DNA of 64,000 bases from Amblyornis subalaris (GCA_018881555.1 JACAXG010000018.1:1815561-1879560), one strand, 5' to 3'; counted from the first letter of the stretch, positions 38,101 through 51,829 are shown. Translations and numbers: made by a program. The notes: generated from the sequence alone by a model not told the origin.

Positions 38101-40937
38101 CATATTCAGCACTGGAAGAAACGCTGTATGTCCCAGTTGTAAGGGGGTGCATTATAGTACTAAAGCACACACTGAATTACGTTAGATGTGAAGTATTTGT
38201 TGTGGGTTGTTCCTACTGTCTGTTACTGGTGGTAATTTTTTGATAATGCTCACTNCTTTAAGTAACCTCAGCCAAACATGCACATGATGGGGGTTGTCTC
38301 CATTTTTGACTTGACAAGAAAATCCTTCTGGAATTTGCTGTTTCATCATACTGGGTTGCATTATTGTTGTGAGAGGTTTCTCAAAAGCAATGTGCCTGAT
38401 ACATAGACAGTACCACTCTGCCATCGTATTTGGACATGTCATGCTGTCACTGTCTCTATAGTATGATGTTAACTCATTTACATTAGCCTTTAAATCCATT
38501 ATGATTGTCTTAATGAGAGAAATGTAAATAACACTAACTTCATGTGCGTAATTTACCACAAAAAAGCACCTGTGTTTAATAAGTGCCGTTAGATTTTCAA
38601 GGCTAATAAAAACTTGGGGCTGTCTAAATGAGGCAGTGCCATTACAGGAAGATCAAATCAGCAAAGTAAATGGAGTCCTGTGGAAGATCCTTTGAATACA
38701 AAGGTGTTTTAATTGTTTCGTATTTTAAATTGGAATAGGGCCACTCTTTAACTAGGACTAACACTGGGTGAACTCTATCTTAAAAAAAATAAGTCCAGCT
38801 GGTTTTTCCTTTTTTGTGTGTATGTTCCAACAATCTGTGATCAGTCTTCAAGGTTTCCTAGTTTGTCATTTTAAATTGCTGAACTGCCTCATATCAGCAC
38901 GTTTCACCCTAAGCCTCTTGGCAAGCTAGCTATCCTTGGCTGCATGTCCAAGATTTTGGGTTAGCAATAGATCGCATAAGTGTGTATGTTACTGCTGCCT
39001 GCCTGCAAAGTTGGGGAATATTTGATGAGGAGGAGGCCAGACATCGGGATTCTTCTGTAAGCATTTGCATCTCAGAGCTGCAAAGGATTGCATTGTTCTA
39101 GAAGACATTTTTTGAAAGTAAATATATTATATATATATTGATAAGCCATTAACAGAAGAAACCGAACTCACTGTCATGCTGAACATCATTCTGGAAGTTA
39201 ACTGTCCATGCACATTTGTAAGATTCACATTTGCAAGTCCTCTTCACTATAGTTACCCAACCCTAATTAAGACTTAAGTTGTTCTTCTCCCTGCAGTGTG
39301 AAAATGAGGGTCTCTGTGTGTGACATTTTTATGAAGAGCTCTGTAACATTAAATAGCAGCAGTGCTTGTATGTTGTATATTGCCCATATTCTACTGTTAA
39401 TGAAAAGAATGTATTTTCCATAGAGTTTGAGTAAGACAAGGCTCATTTATCATTCATGAATTCATTTTTCCAGAATTACACTATTAGTTTCATAAGAAAG
39501 AAACTGACATAAAGCCAGAGCAATGATGTTGAATCACATCCATAAATGTAATACTGTCTAGTATTTAATAACTTTATTAAGCACAAAAATGTAGAAATAC
39601 ATAATTTAATTTTCTAACAGAAGAGAATATAATTTATTTGTGGTTTTCAGCATCCATGGTTGGCTAGTTGGTTGTTGGGTTTTTTTTATTCCTTGGATGC
39701 AATTCCTTTCCTCTGAGATATAGGCAAGCTCTGTTGGCCTTTGCTTATAATTGGGATCAATATGTCTTCATTGAGAGTTTAATGAGATTCACACCTCTTA
39801 AGCTCCAGAGTGAGTCCATCAAGTAGAAACGCATTTTAGAAGCAGCAATTTGTGAATGACAAGACTACATTGAATACTATTCGATTTTCTTTTTTTTACC
39901 AAACACAGAAACCAAATGTTTTTGCGAAATCATGCTCTTGGTTACAGCATGATTCTTTATCAAACAGCTGAGGGATTCCATGTGTACTATGGCAAAATGC
40001 AGCTTTGCGACATTTTCTTTCTTGTAATCACTTTCCTTTTTTCCAGTTTTTCTATTTGCAGGTAATAAAAATTTTTCAAAATGAAGGTGCTTATATTTTC
40101 AAATAAGATACTATAAAACACACATGAAACAATTTATGGTAGATAATTTTCTATTAAAGTGAGTGTGTGCCACAGACACATTGATTTTCTGTAATTAATA
40201 GAAATGATAAAATGACTGGATGCTCATGATTATACTAGTTAGACCAAGTAAAATATCTGTAATTTTATTATAAAATCTTGAGCAACGGCACAAGCCCTCT
40301 TGCCTGGCATTTTCTCATTTGTGCTACCATAGCTCCAGAGTAGTGGTAGAAACCAGTGGTGCTTCAGTGGTTCTAAAGAAAGGATAATCTGTGACCCTTG
40401 ATAAGGGCAGAGGCACAGCAGAGTACTTCTTTTATACTTTACAGCAGAAACTCTTTTCAGATGTTGCATAGTATCTTCTTCAAATATTTGTTCACAGATA
40501 GCAAAAATATGCATTTCTTTGCTGGATATAAAGAAATTTTATTAATTCCTTGAATTTTGCAATTTCTTCACTTTGAATACCTCTAGTGCTACAAACCAAT
40601 GGAAATATGGTGTTTCTGCCTCTGCACATCAGGGCTGGGGTACTGAGCAGCCACTGTGTACTGGTGACTTCAGATGTCTAATGCTGTGTTACACACTGGG
40701 GAAAAGTTCCCAATTTCATTGACTGATATTATTCTGAAGTCATACTGGAGCAGTTGGAAGTGCATGATGGTCCACCACCTAAACCCACTTTGGGNATCAC
40801 ACATTATTTAAATATGTTCTTATGGTGGTATCACCATATTTCATGTCTTCTTCAGATGATCAGAATAAAATAACATCCTCCCTTTTCTATCTTTGACTTC
40901 TAAATGGAAGGCACTATTTAGCTTAAAATCCTGTGTG
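35176..40937. other. Non-coding sequence, no gene seen
   Basis: A + strand frame of 124 codons (36013-36387) begins with GTG and has no early ATG and no recognised domain, so it is not called. A TA-rich microsatellite lies at about 39119-39140 and an A-run at about 37443-37454. No RNA gene was recognised. Confidence 0.5.
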
Positions 40938-40995
40938 TGCATTCATTACAGTTGGACTCAATGATCTGAAAAGACTTTTCTGATCTAAATGAGCA
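40938..40995 (+). mobile_element. CR1 LINE 3' tip, + orientation
   Basis: The phrase 'gttggactcaatgatctgaa' followed by 'aagacttttctgatctaaatga' matches the last ~50 bases of CR1 (ttggactcgatgatct, aaggtcttttccaacctaaatga). The copy is very short, and its flanks show no more of the element. Confidence 0.65.
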
Positions 40996-41504
40996 CAGGC
41001 ACTCTCTGAAGATGCCATAGAGATTTCAGGAATGTGTGTACAGTCGTGCAGCTCTTAGTTTTCTTTCTTCCAGCCCCTATGTTGTTTGTCTTTGTAGTCT
41101 CTATGTTGGCTCATTCCTTCCCAACTTTAATGCACACTCTGAAAGCTTTTGCAAAGCTTTCACTGCTGCTTTCTTAATGGGAGGAAGATGACTTCTATCC
41201 CCCCTGTGCTCTGCAAGGAATGGAGACCATGGACCCTGGCAGTGGGCACAGAGCTCTGCTCTCCAGGGAGCTGATTGGAGTGAAGAAGTTCAACAGGACA
41301 GCCATCTTTAGGAGGTGGTCAGCATTAGTTTTGTTCCACCAGTATGAGCTGAGGTGGACGAACTTATGCAGAGCAGTCAGTAGCATTTTGATCACTGTAT
41401 TCTTTGTATTGTCTGTCTCTGAACAAGCTGAGCTGGCCAGGGGACAGCAATGGCCTTGGCTGGCAGTACTGGTGCTCTCTGAGCTTCCTTAAAAATGGTA
41501 GTTT
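40996..41504. other. Unassigned sequence between two CR1 fragments
   Basis: An interval of about 270 bases at 41220-41492 has open frames on both strands and somewhat higher GC than its surroundings. I do not recognise any protein in it. It may be diverged repeat sequence. Confidence 0.35.
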
Positions 41505-41935
41505 AGATACTTGAGGGAGTAGACCAAGAGAAGAGAGAGGCCAAGAGGTCTAGGCTAATTCACCCGGGAGAAGAGGTGGCTTTGGGGGGACCTCACCACA
41601 GCCTTCCTGTGAGGAAGCAACTGATAATCCCAGAATCATTCAGGAGACGGAGCCAGGCCCTTCACAGTGGTGTGTGGCAAGAGGGTGAGACACAGTGGGC
41701 ATAAGATGAAACAAGAGAAGTTCAAAGCGGATATAGGGAAAGCATTTCCCTCATGAGGACAGTTCAGCAGTGGGACAGCCTGGCCAGGAAGACTGTGCAT
41801 TCTCCATCTCAGGAGGCTTTCAAGATTTGCTTAGGTAAACCCTGAGCAAGCTGGTCTGACTTTGGAACTGACTCTGCTTTGAGTAGGTTGACCTTCTGAG
41901 GTTCTTTCCTGTGGTCTTACAGTTTCCTGATACTT
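41505..41935 (+). mobile_element. Older CR1 LINE fragment, + orientation
   Basis: CR1-type phrases appear in order but are diverged: 'aattcacccgggagaagagg', 'tggggggacctcaccaca', 'gggtgagacacagtgggcata', 'gaagttcaaagcggatatag', 'cagcagtgggacagcctggc', 'gaggctttcaagatttg', 'gagcaagctggtctgac', 'tgaccttctgaggttctttcc'. The 'agcaacctggtctgac' and 'tgagggttggaccagatgacc' type of ending marks a subfamily different from the copies at 6.1 and 16.9 kb. Confidence 0.8.
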
Positions 41936-44915
41936 AGCACAGAATGAACAAGTACAGATGTGACGGACTGGGAGCAGCTAGAACAAATAAATGCAGGTGG
42001 CTCACAGAGGTGGTAAAAGATTGGAGAACATCAAGTGAGTGCATGAATATGGATCACTGATCTTTGTTATGCTGGAAATGATCTGGCCTTGGCTTAGAGA
42101 ACATTGCACAGTCATCACTTTTATTTTGCAAAGTTTCCTTTGAGGTTCCAATGTCACAGAGAAATCAGTTTTGTTTAATGACCTCCTCCGTTAGCAGTTC
42201 TTTGTGTTGGTGACTGAAATTGATTTTGCTTGTGATGTGAAGGAGCACAAGCTCAGCCTCTGCATCGTTGCTCAACCATGTGCTTTAGCCCTACCAAAGA
42301 ATGGGAGGCCAGCAAATTTCTGAGCATCAGAAACACCCATGCTGAAACTCTTAGGTACAGTATTGATAAAGACTCAGGTGGTTTTTAATCACTGTGATGC
42401 ATGGTTGGAAACTACACCTTTTTGCTTGAGCCCTGGAAATGCTTGGTCGATATTTTNGTTTGGTAAAGTAACATCATGAAGACCTTTCGTATTTTCCTCA
42501 AGCATTTCACAAGAGAGACTTCCTCCCTGACCAGAGTAATTACAAACCAATTCATTAGTGGTTTATGTTTATGTTCCACATTTCTTAGTTAGATAAGTGG
42601 TATGAAGAAAAAGAATATGAGAAGGGTGGAGGATAATTATGTCAGGGAAATAAGACTATGAGGAGCACAAGGTTTCATAAAGACTTTGGGTGGAGAATAA
42701 AAGGAGGGGCGAGCAATTCACATAGGAAGGAGCAAGGACAGACAAAGAGGATGAAAGGAATGTGAAANAGAAATTGAAGAGTCTGACAAAATGAGAAAGG
42801 ATAATTGGCAGCTAACATTTCAAGAAAAATATAATGAAAATTGAANGAAATATTATGTAAATAATGACTTTTACATTTGTAAATGGTCCTTAGTCTAGCA
42901 GTGTGTGTTTGACAAATATTCTTTAACCCAAATTTTGCAAAATTAGAGAACTTAGTTTAAATTTAAATTGATGGATAGCAAAAGATGTGATCACTAAAGT
43001 ACAAAAACCTGTAAGTTCATTGAATGAATGAAGTTTGAATCAGATTTCCATTATTCTGTTCACACCAGTTTCCAGTGATAGTTTTTTCAAGCATAGTTTT
43101 CAATGACAAATATCCCTGATACTTTAGGCACATTCTTCTATTTCAACAAGTCAGTAAACTGACAATTGGCAACAGTGCTGTGGCACAGTGGCACAGCTCC
43201 TGTGCAAGCAGTTGAGGAACTAAAATTTCAACCTCTCTGTCTTCTAAAATAAAGCTAAATTTTAGGAAGACCTAGAGAGCCACCCTCCTGATCCTCCCCA
43301 GAGCCTGTGTAACAGCGATGGGATCACAGAGAAGAGACTTCATGTATGACTAGTAGGGGAGAGACAGGAATGTATTTCAGACCATCCCAAAATACAAGGC
43401 CAGCTCTGCTGTTACNAAGTCATATTTCTCTTTGTAATATTAATTACAAATGAAAAGGTACCTGATGTCCTGAAAAAGCCTTGGAAGGTGTGGATAGCAA
43501 AGGCTGAAAGTGTGTTCTGTTGGGTGTTGTTTTGATTGCACTTCGACTACAAAGACATTAATAAAAAGATGATCTGTGGAGCCTCTAGAAGTGTTCCCTT
43601 TCTTTGCCTGGAGATAAGAATGAACTGCAATGGATTTTCTTTGTTTGCTTTATTAGATGATGCAAATAGAAGAAATTCCAAAACCAGTTTTGTTTGGATG
43701 CATGTACAGCAGAGGCAGAATTAATGTATAATATCTTAAAAAGGCTGCAGAAAGCTTCTGGTGTTGTTTTGAANAAGAAGCAAGTCTGAACATTTACCAC
43801 TTTCTGATCTAAGATGGAGAGCTGAACTAGGGAGTATGCAAGGCCTCTAAATGCCTCTCATCAGGGCTCCTTGATGTGCTCCTGCCCAGCTGGCACTCTC
43901 CTGGATCAGTGACTGACTTTTGCATATCTCACTGGTTTTGTGTCCTACAATAATCCATGTAGCTGCTTCTCCAAAAATGATGACCTCCCCTTTGTTACTT
44001 TGCCTCACTCTGCAAGACTTTTCTTTAGTTCTGTTCTTCATGCGTGGAAAAACCTTTCCATCCTAAAGTATAAGTCATAAAGGCTGTCTTCTTTCCCAGT
44101 TTTTAATTGTTCTCTTTTGAGGGACATGTTGGTGAATGGGACACATTTTAATAATGACAGTTAATAACTACCACCAGCCAGTTATTATAACAATATTTTC
44201 AATATAACATTTTTAACATAATTCTGCNTGCTGTTATCATTTCCTGTACTCCTGATGTACTAAGAGGTATGTTTCTCCAGTAGACATCAAGTTTTAGCCA
44301 GAGTTAAGTATGCAGGTAGTGCATCAGTGGTGATATTTAGCAGTTATAATGACAGCCTCGGTGGAAGCTGCAAATCCTGATATAATGTTTTACAGGCTTT
44401 GAAACTTAATACCTGAGGAAGGGTGTAAATGGTGAATGTTTCTCTNAAAAGAGTAATAGAAATAGGACTTACTTGTAAGGTGGTATTTATGATGGCTGTC
44501 ATGCCTGGGTTGGACTTTACCCACNAGACTACTTCTGTAGATCCCTGCCAAGTGAGGTATGAAATGGTGTTGGGAAGATGGCAGGGAGTGTTTATTTCCA
44601 TATTGACAAATGGATGTTTGTCTTGTGTACAAGAAGGAGTAGCAAAACGAAGAGCATGGAATGTGCTTTTCACCTTAAATCAGTAAATCATGTGAAAATG
44701 TCTCAATATGTTTTGGACAGTTCAGTTTCCACAGTGTGCTACCATTATGCTATGTTTGTNTGGAAGCACCTTCGCACACTGCTCTTCCAATGCTTTACTT
44801 TGACCTTGAATGAATAACAAACAATTCCTTAAATTGCGAAAATCCAGATACTTCTCTTATGCTTTTGACTTTTTTTTCTTCCTTTTCTTTTTTTTTTCTC
44901 CTCCTTCTTGTCCAG
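41936..44915. other. Non-coding sequence, no gene seen
   Basis: AT-rich sequence with short open frames on both strands, none recognised. A T/C-rich tract of about 40 bases at 44872-44913 ends in the acceptor-like TCCAG discussed under the next feature. Confidence 0.5.
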
Positions 44916-44966
44916 GGAAGAATGTATGAGTCACAGAGAAGAAGCAGTAGAGCTCTGAAGGACTGA
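44916..44966 (+). other. Exon-like segment after a strong pyrimidine tract, unknown
   Basis: About 40 bases of almost pure pyrimidine end in AG (44914-44915), one of the best acceptor contexts in the upstream half of the window. The frame that follows reads GRMYESQRRSSRALKD and stops at TGA 44964-44966. It could be a terminal coding exon, a non-coding RNA exon, or an unused acceptor. Confidence 0.2.
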
Positions 44967-46907
44967 GGAAATGTGCTTTGGCCGAGCGATGGCTGCAGCT
45001 GCTACAATATGGGAAAGAGTGAGAAGTTGCCCTGAGTTACCATCTGTGCCATTTTAGCCACCTCCTGTAGGGGAACCTGGCCATGCAGGCCAGCCCAGTG
45101 TGTGGTTTGAGTCTGAGTTTTGTTTTGTTTTCTTGNGATCTCAGCATTTGCATTTTAAAGCAATTACCAAGTTAAGCACAATCTCTGTCTTCATGGGTCT
45201 GCTNGTGTAGGTATGTAATATCTTCAGCCTCATGTGGCTTTGAGCATTCCTGAAAGAGCCTTTGATCTGAGTTGGGATGTTTAGTATGTCTGAGGAAGNG
45301 ATACTTGAGGGTACAAACTGTTTAGCAAATGAGATAGAATGGCATTTTTACAAGGGTAAGTAGGAATTGGGAATGCACTTCAAGTGCGCTGAGAGGCACT
45401 TGGAACATCAAAGTGCTCTGTCCTAGTACTCTGAGTATGTCAACCACATGAATAGGCCACACTGAATTTAACTTTCAGATAAAGCGCTTGCAGGCACACA
45501 TGCTTTCCCTGAAATAGGTGGGTTTTTGCACACTGGTTGGTAATAGCACATGTGATGCAAACACATTTTGCAACCATGCTGCACAATAGAGATTACACAC
45601 CCACAACCCCTACCATTCATCTCTGAGTACCATTTGTGAGGGCAGGGAGATGCGGATGCAGGCACCAGACCTGTACATAAGGGGTCATTGGGCGCACCCA
45701 TCCATTCTGTAACTAAAGGCACAAAGCACTGTTGAATCAGTGGCAATGCTTGTGCTGACCTGAATGGCAGCAGCTGCTCTGAAACTGTCTCTTACATTGT
45801 GATGCACTTTCAGTTTTGATAACTGTTTTATGACTTTTATTTCCCTTTTTTTTTTAATGTTGAGCTAACTGCTAGGATGTGCTGTCTTCACAATCCTTAG
45901 TTGCCAATTAATTACAGATATCTTTTGAAAGGAAGCAGGAAAAGAATAAACTGTGGAATCCCAAATCAGAATAATGTAATCTGCATTTCTAGATTACAAT
46001 TAGTAACAAGATAACACGTTGTCATGGTAACGTGAAGCTTAACTACAATTTCTTAAAATAAAGCAATGACATATGTGTAGATTTCTATCCATTTGCATAC
46101 TGTCCACCTGAGAACATACATAATTTCTACAACACTCAGGCAATTAAACCCTATTTATTTCTTCTGAATTAAATGTTGAACTAAAATATCAGGCTTCTTT
46201 CCTAGTCTTTATGCAAAATGTCCCACCATAAATTAAAAATGTTGATAATGAAATAGTCCATTTTGTAACATCTTAAGCTTTCTGCCTTTTGGTTTCATTT
46301 TAGAACAATTAGTGTAAGGAATGTAGAACACACTTCATTCTTTGTGGTTTGTACTACATCGATCTCCTTGAAATTCTACCACCTCCTAACATGAAAGTTG
46401 TCTCACCAGTATTGGAAAAGTCTGTTTATTAATGAAATTGATAGACTAGTGGGTGTGTTTCATGTGGCTGAGGATGGGGAATTAAAATCCCAACTTTACT
46501 TCAAATCACTGTAAGAAAGTAGTAAACTTTTATTGTGAGTTTGCTAGCTAAGACAGAGAGCCTAGCTATTATTTTCTAGTTGCCTTACAGTGAAAAGTGT
46601 TGTCTACTTCTTACAGAGTCTGTTTGAGTTTCTTTCACTAAGCAGAAGTTAACTTGTTTAATGTGCTGTCTGTGGTAGAGGTGCCAGGACATGCTTTACA
46701 TGTATTGTCATTTTGTGGTAAACCTTCAGAGAATGAAAAATTGGGCACTTTGTTCTGATTGCTTTACATGCACAATATTGTTTTGGCCAATTCTTTAGTC
46801 AAAATTAAGATGCTGCTACGTTCTGTAAGTAAATGCAATCTTCTTCTGTCACCCTAAATAGACAAAATGGGCAGTGTTACATGGAAAATATGGGGGTTTT
46901 GGCAGTT

Positions 46908-46943
46908 GTATAAATAAATAAGTGTACACTTATTTATGTATAC
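46908..46943. repeat. 36-bp near-perfect palindrome
   Basis: Two 18-base arms meet without a spacer at 46925/46926 (centre GTGTACAC). The inner 24 bases (46914-46937) are a perfect palindrome, and the only mismatch in the arms is 46913/46938. The arms are AT-rich (TAAATAA type). No gene or transposon end is evident around it. Confidence 0.9.
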
Positions 46944-49123
46944 TTTACTGTATAGAGTGCTGGAGGATATTGAAAATACAGCTTACAGGTTGCTCCTTAA
47001 GCAACCTTTAAATCCCAAATTCTGTTCTTCACACCACTATGGATGGCAAATGCTGCAAGTACAATGATTGACTCTGGCGTGATAATCGTGTTATATTCAG
47101 AATAATGCAGTTGCTGGGAAATGTGTCACATGCACAGCAGAGTTCCCAGGATAAACCTCCTGCTAAAGCATGGCTGATGTTTGTCCTTGTGGCCTTTTGA
47201 AAAGTGGAAGCTCTGATTTTTGTGTTTCATAAATCTACCTGTATTTCTCACTTGCAAATGAAGTTTTTAGGATTTGAATTTACTGTGGTTATGGGGTGGA
47301 TGGGGGACATGTGCATGCTGGGTTTTGCCACTAATCCTTTGGAAATCCTTTAGTGCCTTAAGGAGGCAGAGGGGTAACAGACCTTAGGATTACAGAAACT
47401 TGTTCAAACCTCTTTCCTGCTTTAGCAGAATTCCTTTAAAATATATTGTGCCTTTGGCTCCAAGTATATTTGCATTAGAAATCAGTAGCCATGGGATTAT
47501 GGACAGGAATTTTTGCCCCTGTAGAAATGTTAGGAAAGAGAGTATAGTGTTTCTTGTTTAGGATGTGATCTAAAAATATAGCTAACTTAAATGCTACTAT
47601 TCAAAACCATGCATACTAGGAAAGTTGCAGATTGCAGCTAAAGGCAGAAAAAAAAAAGAAAAATAAAAAAAAGGAGAAAGTTTAAGTATACTCGATTAAA
47701 TGCTTGTACCACTGAAGTGACTGGCAAATTTCCACTGGCTTTCTTGGGACAAGATTTTGTGCTTGCTTCTACTTGGCTTAAGAAAGTCTCACATGTGGTA
47801 GATATGTGGGCATCATGTTCTCTTTTATGTTGTAGGAGAGGAAAAGAGAGATTAGTAGTTTTGGAGACCTGCCTTGATTTGGAGTTGGGATCTGTGGCAT
47901 AAATCTCTGTTCGCTGTTGTTTCTCTGTGTAACGTAGACTCTTGCTATGGGAATATGAATATGCAAATGTAAATTCCAGTGTGAGAGGTTACTGCGCAGT
48001 GTGCACTAGCCAGTGCCAAACAACTACATTTCTCTGCTCTCTGAACTGTGGTCTCTTTGAAAAAGGGAAAATGTAGCTAACAGATGAAAACCACTCCAGT
48101 GCCAAAAAAGCCTGCGTGAAGCAATTCATGTAGTCACTGATGGTCCTAAGCAGCTCTTTGGAAAAATTGAATAAGCTTTTAGCTTGTGAGTGAATTGTAT
48201 CTTCTAGGAATTAAGAGCAATTTGTTGGTACAGAGCTAAAAAAAAAAAAAAAAGCAGCAAAAAAAAGAAGCCCTGAAAATCAGACTGGTGGTGGTCTTCT
48301 GTTTTGCTCCCTGTGATGACAAGCATATGAATTCTTACATAAAGAATATGTAAATAGTTACAAGAAAATCATTACATGGCTCGCAGTATGTAAGACAAGG
48401 CCCAGCATGGAAAAGATTTTTATAGCTTATTTATAAATTACGCTTCTGTCTTTTGTTTGGAACTTGGAAAAGGCAACCATGTAAATTAAATAAGGAGTGA
48501 AGACTTACTGCACACATTTGTTGACTGAAACAAAAATATTTCCCCACCTCCTGAGGTATTTATGAGTAATCTGGGATGAATAATGTACAGAGATCTTGCC
48601 TTTTGAGCTCTAGTGCTGTACAGCTATTTAACTCTTTTGCACAGCCAACAACAGAGTGGTAACCAGAAGTCATGGAGAGCAGTTGTTAGGGCCACAAATT
48701 GGGATCCATTTGAAGAGGTACCAAAGAATGCACAAAAAGGCTGGGATTTATGGTGTGATACTTGTTAAGCAGATGTACCAGTTAGACTGGGGAGGGAGGG
48801 GTATTTGTAAATAAATGCAAAAAGTTTAAACTCTGACCCATGACCACCATGTAACTGGGTATCAAACTAGTTTCAGCTATGTGAGAAGCTTCAATAGTAT
48901 GACAGAGGCCACTCATATTTTAACTATTTCATTAAAACTTTCTGGATGACTCTTCAGCAAAGATTTCCACTCTAAGACATTTGTCATTGATATCAACTGT
49001 ACATATGTATTAATATTCAGTGTAACTAGGGAAGATACAGAATTGTAATGAAGTCACAAAGTCTACTTGATGATCACAGATTTGTAACTCTCACTTAAAT
49101 TATGTAAGATATGTTGACATTTT

Positions 49124-49139
49124 ATCTTGTTAACAAGAT
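49124..49139. repeat. 16-bp perfect palindrome
   Basis: ATCTTGTTAACAAGAT reads the same on both strands, within AT-rich DNA followed by repeated TGTATAATT-like motifs to about 49197. The central GTTAAC is a half-site-like motif for homeodomain (HNF1-type) factors, but this is a weak match. Confidence 0.6.
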
Positions 49140-51829
49140 GTATTTTTCTATGTTAGCTAAATGTATAATTTGTATAATTTTGTATATTAAATGTATGCAT
49201 ATTTTAAATTAAAGACATTATAATTTTATTATTTTAACTTTAAAATGGTGAAAGAACTTCTGAAATATAGTTTTACATACAATTGTATCCATGGATAGCA
49301 ACCCAGGAAGTCTCAGTTTTGAGGAGGGGTCACCTGGTCTTCTAACAGGTAAGGAAACTGCTACACCCAAGCTCTTGCTCCTCTTGGTGGTGGAGAAGCT
49401 GCCATTCAGCTTCTGCTGAGTTAGTAGAATTAATGGGAATTAGCAGAATACTATGGGCGGTATCACTGCTCATGAAGTCGGTAACCTGAGCCTTCCCCAG
49501 CTTGTAGCTGTGTTTTGGATTCACAGTTCCTGTATGTCAGGAGACAGTCCAAATCACCAATCCATGGGATGGGGTTTTGTGGGGGGAGGAGGACACTGCT
49601 GGCAGAGATACAGCAGCCCCACAGAGCAGAGAGGGAGACTGACTNAGTGATTTGGTGACTCAAGTCACTCCTCTGGAAGAAGGAGAACTCACGTCTCTCA
49701 CATGCCCTTTGGACTGTTAGTGCCTTTTTTGTCTGATGATTCTGTTGTAAAATACACAATAGCAAAAAATAGGTTCCAAATCTACATTGCATATTCTCTA
49801 AGCCCCCTGCACAGGGAAGTCCTGTTCTAGCTCATGACATTCATGCTGTTGCAACAGGAGCTCAGCTACAACCGAAGCCAAGCCTTCTTGTTGGGCTTTT
49901 GCCCAGCAAGATGTTGTAGGTTTTGTTGTGTGAAGCAAGTATGGTTTAGGTTTTCTGCTATCTCTCATGTAGTCTATTTGGAATAAAGGTCCTATGGAAA
50001 GAGGGAGCACTTTCAAGCAAGTTTCAGTCCTCTTTTCATCAAGCAGTGTCAAAACAGGATGAGATGCACTGTCTGCAAGGGAATACACCAAAGCAATATA
50101 TTGTTGCATACTTGTTTTTGGGCAAACTCACAGGGTACCGGGGGTATTGGGATGTAATTGTATCTGCTTCTGTAGCACCCAAACCTGCAATTTTGTCTTG
50201 TACTAAACAAAGGAACAGTATGCATCTGGTGACTGAGAATGTCTTTAATAAACTAAGGGCTATGGTATTAAAAAACCCCCAAAACATTTAAAAGCAAAGA
50301 CAGACTGGTACTATTTTATGCTTATTTCTAACTAGAAATTTTAATGCTGCTTTCTAAAACATTGATCTGACATGTTCTCTGGGTCTTGTGATCTCCTTAT
50401 GTATCAGAATTAATATGATTCTCCTGGCTTAATACTGAAAAAATAGCATTATTCTTTTTTTTATTTAAAAAAACCTGAGCACTCTAGAAACCTGACAGTG
50501 TTATCTAACTAGATCCCAACTGTAAACAGAGTCCATCTTTCTTAGTTTTATGGATGATAAATAAAAGATGCTCTTCATTTAGCGGATGCATGCACTATGT
50601 GCAACATACTGGACCTACTATGGGACCATCAGAAGTTTTTATTCTGGAAGTTCAAATTAATCTCTTGATTGCAAAGAAATTTTTCCAATACTTGCGAAGA
50701 CAGGCAGGTCACACATCACACTCCATGTACCACTGCATATTTCACTATCAGTGTTTGGTGTCCTGTGGAGGAAGAAATTGACTTTTTTTTTCCAACATGA
50801 TCAATAAACCTCAATGTTACAATCAGGAATGAAAAAAAATCAATATTTGTCCGTAAAAGAGAAGACTTTAAGGAAGCAACAAAGCAATGTCCTACAAGGT
50901 ATACTTACTTTTTTCACNCACCAGTGAAGCCTCCATATGATATTAATATGTTAATGTGGAAATANGGTTTATTCAGTAAGCTGTGGAATCCTGGGCAATA
51001 TGTGCGCAGAAATGTCAGTCGACCAAAATCAGTGTGCTGATAACCAATAATAAGTGAAATTTTGACTAATTTCCTAACTCCCATCATGTGACCAACACCC
51101 ACTGTGTTGAATGCACTCACAGGGCATTCAAGACAGCAGGTCCCACTGCATTATAAATGCAGAAAAGAAAGATGTTTTCCTTTGATGTGTTTTGGCANTG
51201 TTCAGGTATGTCACAGCACTGCTTTTTCACATGGTTTGGGTCTATGGGTAGTCCAATGAGAAGGCTGTTTATCTGGACTTGTTTCTGATGAAAGCCTAGG
51301 TACCTCTGTCTTTAACCTCCCACTCTTCCTGATTTGTAACTTACAATTTTTCTCGTGCTGGGACCACCGGGTATGCCTGTGGACCACAGACAGCAGTGCT
51401 GTGTGGCTGGGCTTGTGTTCAAACAGAAAGTTGTACAGGAGGAGTAAACAGGCCTTGTGGTTGATCCACTGCTTCAAATTTGCTTAGTCATGTAATCAAT
51501 CTCAGACTAGTTTGTTAGAATATATTATTTCAGAGCAACAGAAAATGTCCCTTATGTAACTCCTGCTGTAGTCAAAGCCTGTGACAATTGCCTGAGATTG
51601 GCTGCATGTGCAGAAGAGGAGTGTCGAAGGACTTGTGAATTCGGTCGATGTAAGACAGGTAGGACTGTAAGGACGGACTTTCTGAAGTGGGCTGTGCAGA
51701 GAGCTGAGGGTAACACACTCCCCACCCCTCTTGCTTTAAAAAAGCCCTTCTTGGTTTTGGGAACTTGCATCCCTCACAGTGAAACGAAGCCCTCCCTGAG
51801 TTGGCTCTCTTTGACGAGGCCAAAGCCAG

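Larger units (their letters stand above)
44967..51829. other. Non-coding 5' flank of CRMP1, no gene seen
   Basis: AT-rich sequence with A-rich simple repeats at about 47647-47675 and 48238-48254, the 36-bp palindrome at 46.91 kb, and a 16-bp perfect palindrome at 49124-49139 (ATCTTGTTAACAAGAT). Open frames at 49.4-50.3 kb and 51.2-51.5 kb on both strands have no recognised domain. Composition changes sharply near 51.83 kb, where the CpG island begins. Confidence 0.55.
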
